Program-made: the position numbers and the translations under genes
Source: Pseudorasbora parva
Lineage: Eukaryota; Chordata; Actinopteri; Cypriniformes; Gobionidae
Reading direction: 5' to 3'
NCBI RefSeq assembly: GCF_024679245.1
Contig: NC_090185.1
Location: forward strand, 2,097,464-2,161,463
Length of the DNA: 64,000 bases
Shown: positions 56,277-64,000 of the stretch, piece after piece
Layout of the letters: every line of letters begins with the position of its first letter
Numbering within the stretch: position 1 is the first letter of the stretch
Notes under the pieces: model-generated
What the model saw: only the letters and a program-made list of their open reading frames with translations
What the model was told of the DNA's origin: nothing
Databases searched by the model: none

Positions 56277-56957
56277 AGGTGAACTATGTAGTATTTTTGC
56301 AGTAAAATATCCAAAAACCACTAGGCCAGTGTTATATATTTTGTTCAGTTGAGTACCTACAATATCCCAGAAGTTTCCAACTATTTGTAAATTGTGAGAA
56401 AATTGCTATTTTAACTAAGGACAGGGACGTTTCAGCATTGCATTTGAGGGAGTCGCCTGTCAATCGCGTCATATCTGCGCTACCCTCGGTTTCGGCTTTT
56501 ATTTGGCAGGAGCGCTTTACTCTTAGCAGTGTGAACAAGTGAACGCACAGAGTAACGTCATAACATCGTTTTAAACACACTTAAATATATCTAATATGAT
56601 AAACAGAGCTACATTACCTCAAAATCATAACCGGGAGAGCGGATCTGTGCAGGCGCCCGGCAAATGAGTCCCGTCCCGTCATAATAAAAGTCCCGGTATT
56701 CGCGAGGCGGGTATTTGTTTAACAATCGCTCCAGCGGCCGTGCTCAGGTCCATAACACTCAGTCCTGCTCTGCTTTAGACTACAGTAACGTTAATAACCG
56801 CATGCATGAACGTGATTTCTGCCCGAGTCCTATTTTCCACCGGCTGTGAGGTGAAGACCACATCTCCCAAGATGCTACGCTCACACTTTGCGTCATCAAA
56901 CTACGCATTTGTTTTGCATAGGCGCCCTCCAGTGGACAAAAGCTGCATAGTGCACCT
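56277..56957. mobile_element. Kolobok-type non-autonomous element, 681 bp
   Basis: TTAA on both sides (56273-56276, 56958-56961). Ends AGGTGAACTATGTAG and CTGCATAGTGCACCT are near-perfect inverted repeats. TTAA with AGG-starting ends fits Kolobok. There is no coding content. Confidence 0.75.
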
Positions 56958-57469
56958 TTAAGTCATTCTAAAATGTTTATTAATTTTACAACTAGTAATT
57001 TATCATTCTTTAAAAAATAGCTTTAACATAAATGCATTTTGTGGGTTTTAACAGACCAGCTTAAAAATGTAATGATGCATCAATAAATTATATATTCATT
57101 ATCTACTAATGGTTTGATCATCATTTGTTCATGATTAATAATTGTTTATTGAGATAATGGTACACTGACATTTCAGTGATTAATAATATCTTAACTACTT
57201 AACCATTTACTAAGGCTCGAGCGGAGGCAACTGCCTCTTTGCCCCTTGATGCCCAAAGTGCCCTTTTTGTCAAGGCAAAAAAATATATATATATATTATA
57301 TATATAATCATAGGGCCTTTTGTGAAGGCCTGCCCAATCTAACTATTAGTAAAATTAAATAAATTAAACAATAAAATGATTCACATGATGATGACCTTTC
57401 ACCCGAAGACCTCATCTCTCACGCCAGTGGAGAGTGGAGTGAGAAGCGGATTCTTCAATACAGCGTTAA

Positions 57470-59936
57470 AGGGGCGGTGAAACACTCAGTTTCAGTCAAT
57501 CTCATGTCAATCTTGAGCACCTATAGAGTAGTATTGCATCCTTCATATCTCCGAAAACTCTTTAGTTTTATTATATTTATAAAAGAAATATGGGCTGTAC
57601 CGAGTCTTTCCGGAAAAAAACCGAGCGGCTGGAGGCGTATCGTGTGGGCGGAGCTAAAGAATGACGAGCGCGCACAAAGCGGTGACGTCCTCAAGCGTGG
57701 AGAAACCCATGGCTATCACAGCTAATACAGATAATGATCCAGAATCAAATCTGAGGCAGAAATAAACTGAACAGGAGAAGCAGCAGCAGCAGGACGTCCG
57801 TCTCTGTGTTATGGACTGTATTTAGTGGCCTGTCAACATTTGTGTGTGTTTACTCGCAGTTTATGAGGACATGATTCGGTTTATGGACTATTGTATGCGA
57901 CTAAACCTTAGCAGTAGCAAGCAAAACGGTTTTGCACGTCAGAGTCAGAATACTGTAACGTTATACAGAGAACAACAATGGAGTCCGTTAGCGCATTTGA
58001 ATGACGAAGCACGCGATCGTGTCGTTTACTGATGTTTACTCACGCGACGATAGCCGACAGCACAGACATCTGAAGCAGTTTTACTCACCGGCTGCTTCCA
58101 AAGCAGGACCGAACCTTTATCGCTGGGACCGCTCCGTCAGAAACACACTTCTTTGGTATGATTTGGTGAAGTCCTGACAGCAGTGACTGTGGAGATCCAC
58201 TTTTGCGACGCGACTGAAGCGATGTTGTGAAGCTTCCCGTCATTTCTGCGTTCAAATCGGTTCAAATGCAGCGCTGCCTTCCCAGAATGCTGTGCTGAAG
58301 CGTTGAAGTCGCTCGACGTCACTCATAGGAATAAAGTGGAGCGCGACAGAAGTGTTCACGGACGACTGGATCTGCAGCTGAGCGAGTGTTTATGGGCGTG
58401 CATTTCCTCTCTCGCTCTAGTCACGCGCGCGCACCCTACCGGGAGAAGAGCCCGTACGGCCCATACAAGGACCTTCCACTCTATCGACGTCAAGCCGACC
58501 CATACTCGAAAAAAACTCTCCGAAACTTGTGAGAAACCGGAAGGAGTATTTTTAACACAGAAATACTCCATCAAATGTCCAACATTAGTTTTTGAAACTT
58601 TCTCTATGTTTAGGATGGGAATCCAAAATCCCTATCTTGCACCCAGCGCAATTGACTTTGTACACCGCCGCATGTGTCATTCCTATTTTGCACCCGCGCA
58701 AAGCGCGCTTTTCCCTCCACAGAAGCACGTCGCTAAACTAGTGAATGAACTTGCGCTCCCTGGGCGGTTCAGCGCAAAAAAGGAGGCAAACAAACAATCC
58801 CTGGAGCTATTTTGCTGTTCCATTAAACAGTTGCGCCACTGACCAGAAAAAACCCAGTCTAAAGTCAGCGGCGCGTTGCGCGTTGTTCATTATGCTATTT
58901 TCAGGGCGCATGCTTGACCATAATGTATAGCGTGCACAACGCGCATACACTTTGCTCATGAAATCTACACAGATGCAACAGTTATTTTTGCAAATCATAA
59001 ATTGTTACACTAAAAAAATATTAACACATTGTGGTGTGCCACGGAGATGTGAAAAAATAGGCATAAATCTAGCTTACAAATTATTCAGGCGTATTGTAGT
59101 AATTAAGGATCAGACCTGTTTGCCCAATAGTGGCAAGACATATCTGTATATAAGGACATCTGACAAACTGGTTTGTCCGTCAAGAACCAGGAAAAAAAAT
59201 CGACTGAAAAAATAAAAAAACTGTTTAACCAACGCAACTTTGGGTGGGTTTCTCCCATCCCCATACAACACAACTTCTCTGTCTTTCACTCCCTTACGAA
59301 AGGAAAATATATTTACCAATATATTATTTGAAATATATTTTAATATATTGTAAATATATGGAATAATATATTGATGGTATTATAAAATATATTATATATT
59401 CATGTAATATATTGCAAAATATTCAAATGATTGCCACTTTCAATATATTGCAATATATTGAAAAATATAAATATTAATTCCCATATATGTGAATATATTG
59501 CCTAATGTATTGCATGAAATTTTCCAATATATTTTTGTTTTGTAAGGGATGCTCTTACAAGAACATCCGTCTCCTCGGCTGTGAACCGCTCCTGGCGTGC
59601 GCCTGGTAACTCCTCCATAATAATAGCGACCCATAATGGAGCTTGCGCAGCTGCTTTTAAAGGGAATGTTGGATGCCGCTCTGATTGGTTTATTCACGTT
59701 ACGCCCAAACCACACCTATGAATAATGAAGCTACTTCAGACCAACCCATTTTAGATTTGCGCCGGCGCAAGAGCCATTTATCCCGCCGGGAAAAGAGCAA
59801 CAGCGCCGAGAACGGCCCACAAAGTTACCTGCGCTTCACGCTTTGACACTTGCGCTTCAGATCGTTAAAATAGAGCCCCAAGTCTTTAACAGTGTAAAAA
59901 GCTCAGTATGCATGAAACAGCATTTCACCCGCCCCT
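57470..59936. mobile_element. Kolobok-type non-autonomous element, 2467 bp
   Basis: TTAA on both sides (57466-57469, 59937-59940). Ends AGGGGCGGTGAAACACTCAG and, at the right, GAAACAGCATTTCACCCG plus CCCCT are inverted repeats with small differences. It contains GC-rich text with many gcgc/cgcg motifs and at least one nested AT-rich element (59290-59548). The 58600-59880 stretch (ttgcacccagcgcaattgac ... aaaatagagcccc) is probably another nested repeat. No transposase. Confidence 0.75.
59292..59546. mobile_element. ATATATTG-rich palindromic MITE
   Basis: cccttacgaaaggaaaatat at the left and atatttttgttttgtaaggg at the right are inverted ends. The inside is many copies of aatatatt. Such a sequence should form strong secondary structure. 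Confidence 0.6.
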
Positions 59937-59940
59937 TTAA

Positions 59941-61062
59941 GTGTTGTTCTCAGCGAAGTGTTTGTTTAGTTAGTTATTATTTGGTATCATTTTACAAGAA
60001 CGATGTGGAGAGAGCATAGAGCTGTTGATTATATTGCTGTTTCCTGTTTGTGTAGCTTGTAGAAGTAACGTTAACGTTAGTTTGCTGTTTGAGGGAGAAA
60101 AGTTTCACGGGTGTAGAGTTACACAGTCTTGTCTTGGTTATTTTACTAAAAACTATTTATACTTTAACCTATTATTTGTATTCTAGTATTTATTTAAAAA
60201 CACTGGTAAAGGCTTATACTGATTTTTCATCCTCTGAATTAGCCCTTATCTGTTTTTATTATCATTAAAAATATAACGTTATATAAATTCAGAACAGGTT
60301 TCAATCTGTTCATGTCAATAATGTTCATCACAGAGAAAAGTGTAGCTTTAATGATAATTCATCTGTATTTAATTTATTTGTGCAGTTCAGAAAGGTGTTA
60401 CTATTACGTTTTCTGTCTAAAAGGCCACCGGTAAATATAACATTTATTATAATGGGTTTATATAAAGATTGTTTTAAGTTCACTTAAATTAAGTGTTTTT
60501 TTAAAGCCTAATAAATATTGAAATTGGTAGCTTTCATTTATACTGTAATGCAATGTCATAATGTTTCATAGAGACATTAGTATCAGTGATACTGGCCTTC
60601 ATTCATAAAAAGATGCCAATACAACACATATTTACAATATGTTGTCTTTAAATTGTTTCTACATTAATTTGGAGATTAACTGAAATTATTACAATATCGA
60701 AATATTAAAAATGCCCATGTTTTTAAATCGTGAATTATCTTGATTAATTACAGAAAAAATGTGATTAATTAGTTAATTTGTTTAAATTGATTTTAATATG
60801 AAAAAATATGTTTTTCTGTAACAGTAGTGTTTACAACAGCAAAATCACTATAGCCTCTAAACTCAATAATATATCTCTGGAAATAATACTTTAAAATGTA
60901 TTATTAAAAATATCGATGTCAATATAAAATGAACCTGACCTAACATCAAAGTGCAGAGTACATGAGATATGGCCCTAGTAGATTTCTGGAAAAGGTATGA
61001 AAATACCCAGATTATGAATATGAAGGAGTTTTTAATGCATGTTTATGACAACTGTCATTAAG
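59941..61062. other. AT-rich, no gene or clear repeat
   Basis: No open frame of note, RNA gene or terminal repeat was recognised. Confidence 0.5.
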
Positions 61063-61211
61063 TGTCATTCGCTCAATTATGCCGTTTTTAATGCAAAGAT
61101 GACATTATGTGAGATGTCTTTGTTATGACAACTTTAAATTTTAAAGTTTGTCACTATCACTAACAAGACATCTCACATAATGTCATCTTTGCATTAATTG
61201 AGCGAATGACA
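61063..61211. repeat. Long near-perfect palindrome (arms about 70 bp)
   Basis: tgtcattcgctcaattatgc, then aaagatgacattatgtgaga and tgtctttgttatgacaactt, are followed by their reverse complement up to 61211 (gagcgaatgaca), with a centre near 61138. The right arm lacks a few bases of the left. It is probably a fold-back MITE. Confidence 0.9.
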
Positions 61212-61261
61212 TTTAAAGGGTCATGAAACCCCAAAACACTTTTATGATGAGATATAAACAG

Positions 61262-61921
61262 TAGGGATGCGCGGTATACCGGTACTGGAAAAATACCGGT
61301 ATATGTTTTATTTAAAACGGTACGATATCATGATTTGGCACATTTCGGTATATGCTGCTGTTCCGAAGTTCACCGCTAGATGGCAGCGCTCTACCCAAAC
61401 TGACCCGAAACAACCGGCAAATGTGACAACAACATAGACGGACAAGATGGATAAAGCAGTTGAATCTCACTCAAGATGCCCAAAACGAATTAAAAAAGAG
61501 AGGAGTAGAAGTGAGATTTGTAATTACTTTGCTTATAAAACTGATGAAGAACCATCAAACCTAGCCAAGAAGCATCTGTCACTATCCTGACTTTAGGACT
61601 TCTGAAGAGATCGACAGGTCAGTGAATCATTCAAACCATCTCATTTAGACATTTATTTTCTTTTTACACTGATCAACGCACACACACACAGCCTAACATA
61701 AGATCAAATATCACAATCTCCAGCGTTCGTTTCAACCAATGACATTTAGATCTCATTATATTTGCATGTGTATTATTGCACTGACTAACGTTATTTACAT
61801 TCGCGTTAGACACCGCCGACTGTGTTTATGTGAATACTCACTAATTCTCACATTTTTACATAATTTTGTGTATTGGACTGTTGAAGGAAACAATTTGTAA
61901 TGTGCCAGCTCTAAGTTACAG

Positions 61922-61984
<63 letters not shown>

Positions 61985-62419
61985 GTATGAGCTCATATCT
62001 CCTGTAACTGTTATTACGAAATGCTATAAAATCTCTTGCGTGTTCAAATGATTTCCGTTCTCCATCCCGAGACGAGCGTGAAATGTTGAATCGGATTATG
62101 CAGATTGCTTTAGTGTAGTGCGATGTCTTTTGAAACCAGAAGCAATTTGTTAATTTTGAGAGATTTTTGCTGCAATTATTTCTCACAAGAAAGTTTTCAA
62201 ATGACTGATTTGATGTGATAAGCTTTGCTGATTAATTTACTAATAAACATTTGTGTTAATTTCCCACTTTATAAACTCAAAACTTGCATAATTGTTCTCA
62301 TTCGCGTGCAATATACCCGCGCTAATATCAGACCTTGTGGTATCGATTTAATATCGGTACTTCGGTATTAGATTGTGGTACCGTACCGAAGCCAAAATTG
62401 TGGCATCGAGCCATCCCTA
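61262..62419 (+). mobile_element. hAT element with start of a BED-type protein
   Basis: Ends TAGGGATGCGCGG and, at the right, CGAGCCATCCCTA; the flanking octamers ataaacag (61254) and ataaattg (62420) agree at six of eight positions. From 61447 an ATG frame reads MDKAVESHSRCPKRIKKERS and ICNYFAYKTDEEPSNLA, like the start of a BED-finger hAT protein, then hits stops. The middle holds a GT microsatellite. Confidence 0.75.
61921..61983. repeat. (GT)n microsatellite
   Basis: About 60 bp of GT repeats inside the hAT element. Confidence 0.97.
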
Positions 62420-62427
62420 ATAAATTG

Positions 62428-62969
62428 CTGTTTTTTTTGCTTGTTTTTTGTTTTTATTGCATAAATGTAACTCTTGAATATTTGTAATTCAGTTTTTGCC
62501 ATGAAAATAGCCACAGATACTGACATGACGTTAAATAAAACTTTTCAGAACTGTACGTAACGGGCCACGTTGATTTGGAATAATGACCTACCTACAGTTT
62601 ACTATAACAGCTGTTCTTTACTAACAGAATCATAAGTATAACAGTTTCTAATCCCAGAGTTATTAATAGGTGGAAAGATTTTTTTTTTTTTTACTTTTGA
62701 CCTTTTAAAGGTTTCTTATCAGAACTGCATCACGGCACTTGCTGCCATATCAATACAGAAACATCCGTATTAAAACGTGAATCAGAAAGGAATGTGACAG
62801 TATATTGCTGTATTGATTTTTTGAGCACAGCCCGATTAACAGCCTTGTTCCATGTGCCCCTTTTATACTTTGAGCACCTGCCCCTCCAAGGGTCTCTGCA
62901 CGGCCCTGCCTGCACTATCGTGTCGTATGCTTCTTCACCCTGTCACATTACATTTATAATAATATACAC
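62428..62969. other. No gene seen
   Basis: AT-rich with a T-run near 62680. No repeat boundaries were identified. Confidence 0.4.
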
Positions 62970-63660
62970 TTGTTGTAGGAGCCATGTATACTCACTTTTA
63001 GACAGGTTAATTTTATTTCCTATTTTAGCCACTAGACGGAGCATTGCACTAAGCGTGGCACTTCACTGAGAGTTGAGTATATTTACAGGTGTGGTAATTT
63101 AGTTAGACAAGGTGTGGATGGCAGGGAACACACGGTTCTTACCATAGCCGTGGACACCCTTTCCACCAACAGCACATCAATATGTAACGTTTATACCCAC
63201 ACTGGGTGAAGAGCCATTCGATGGAAAAATACTATTTTTACTTTTATAATAAATGAGAAAAGAAAGCTAACGTCTGAGCTTGGATTCCTGTTGCTATGAG
63301 TTGAGAACACCACGCCATCCATGCTGAGGCTTACAGGATAGCCTCAACAACAGTAATATCGAAAGGAATGTCCGTTGCATTGGATTGCTTGTCTATCACG
63401 GTGCCTGGGAGTTTGAATTGAAACACCTGTAAGTCCTCACATAGAACACAACCACAGAAAGCTGGTGGGTACACTTTTATATTTCTGGCAATGGATTTGG
63501 AAAAGGGTGGACTCTTGAAATTGAAATGAAAGACAGTGCCGGTGCTTTGAAAAGGCTGTTACTTAAGGCCGTGTTGTGTGTGCTGTTGGTTGCCTCCGTA
63601 TAAGTAAAGTTAACTGCGCTGTTTAATTGAGCGCTTTGAATTTGATACGCTTGATGCACA
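62970..63660 (+). mobile_element. Putative LTR and leader of a retrotransposon
   Basis: Text beginning tgttgtaggagccatgtata and including an aataaa signal near 63248 precedes the gag-like frame at 63664. The arrangement (promoter-like region, polyadenylation signal, leader, gag) is that of a 5' LTR, but the exact LTR ends and primer-binding site are not certain. Confidence 0.35.
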
Positions 63661-63663
63661 AAG

Positions 63664-64000
63664 ATGAGTACGGAGAAAGAAAATTTGCCTGATAAGACCA
63701 AGACCGCTTCTGTGGCTACAGACGAGAATGATATTCCTGATAAGTCTAGTTCTGTTTTTGACAATTCGGGGAAACGCATAAGAAAATGAACAGCTAAGGG
63801 ATTTAAAATGCTGTTTGAAAATCTCACCTTATGCAAGCTAGTAAAATTAAGCAAAGGATAAATGAGGCTCTCTCTGGGAAAAGGACATCTCAAACTGTGT
63901 TTGACGTGAAAAAAATGTCTAAGTAAATATATCACGTTGTGTAATGATGCTTTGGAAATTCAAATTACTCTGCTGGAAATGCCTATGCCAGACCCTGAAT
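63664..64000 (+). pseudogene. Retrotransposon gag-like protein, frameshifted, cut by the window edge
   Basis: ATG at 63664 reads MSTEKENLPDKTKTASVATD, ENDIPDKSSSVFDNSGKRIR and then a stop. The continuation in other frames reads LTAKG-like text, IKQRINEALSGKRTSQTVFD and, at the edge, LCNDALEIQITLLEMPMPD. Helical, charged sequence of this kind begins the gag of fish BEL/Pao or Gypsy elements. At least two frameshifts or stops are present. The clade is uncertain. Confidence 0.4.

Overview
The window is TE-dense vertebrate DNA, most consistent with a cyprinid teleost such as zebrafish or a relative. The grounds are an expanded cluster of GIMAP (AIG1-type) GTPase exons, split by introns with canonical splice sites, embedded in the repeat mix typical of those genomes: DIRS1-type retrotransposons, L2- and L1-clade LINEs, a V-SINE-like SINE, many hAT/Kolobok/piggyBac/Harbinger/Tc1 DNA elements and large minisatellites. 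The species cannot be fixed from the sequence alone.

The genic content is almost entirely GIMAP and on the minus strand. Reading 5' to 3' on that strand there is a 16-nt first coding exon (52131-52146, MASSS then a phase-1 donor), then AIG1-domain exons at 44526-45212, 34304-35068, 20893-21525, 19473-20677 and 14395-16235. Every acceptor is phase 1 and the usable donors are phase 1, so the domain exons are interchangeable modules. The first three have lost the nucleotide-binding P-loop (pseudo-GTPases). The last two keep a full P-loop, DTPG and RGD(D/E) box and carry long charged coiled coils, and the last ends in a CaaX-like CYVM. They may form one GIMAP8-like multi-domain gene, or two or three genes. 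A second, nearly identical first exon at 10648-10663 probably starts another family member lying to the left of the window.

Region by region: 1-10.6 kb holds a LINE RT fragment, a CACT microsatellite, a 60-bp minisatellite, a SINE, a decayed L2-clade LINE with an esterase-type ORF1, and a 1.3-kb hAT element with perfect 8-bp target duplications. 10.6-14.4 kb has a second GIMAP first exon and a hAT element keeping part of a BED-like zinc finger. 14.4-21.5 kb is the main GIMAP coding block, with a fold-back LTR-like element in its intron. 21.7-24.5 kb is an internally deleted DIRS element. 24.7-34.0 kb is an L1-like LINE split by a 7.3-kb Harbinger-like element that contains about 87 copies of a 54-bp repeat and a nested hAT. 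34.3-37.5 kb holds a GIMAP exon and DIRS gag remnants. 37.6-44.3 kb has a hAT element and a 101-bp satellite of about 30 copies. 44.5-47.1 kb has a GIMAP exon and a Tc1 transposase with a single stop. 48.4-51.9 kb is an L1 tail split by a piggyBac element that itself holds two further nested elements. 52-64 kb has the GIMAP first exon, TA arrays, a Tc1 MITE with a solo LTR inside it, two Kolobok elements, another hAT, and the 5' part of an LTR retrotransposon running off the end.

No rRNA, tRNA gene, CRISPR or operon-like structure was seen. The long open frames in the tandem arrays are by-products of repeat lengths divisible by three.
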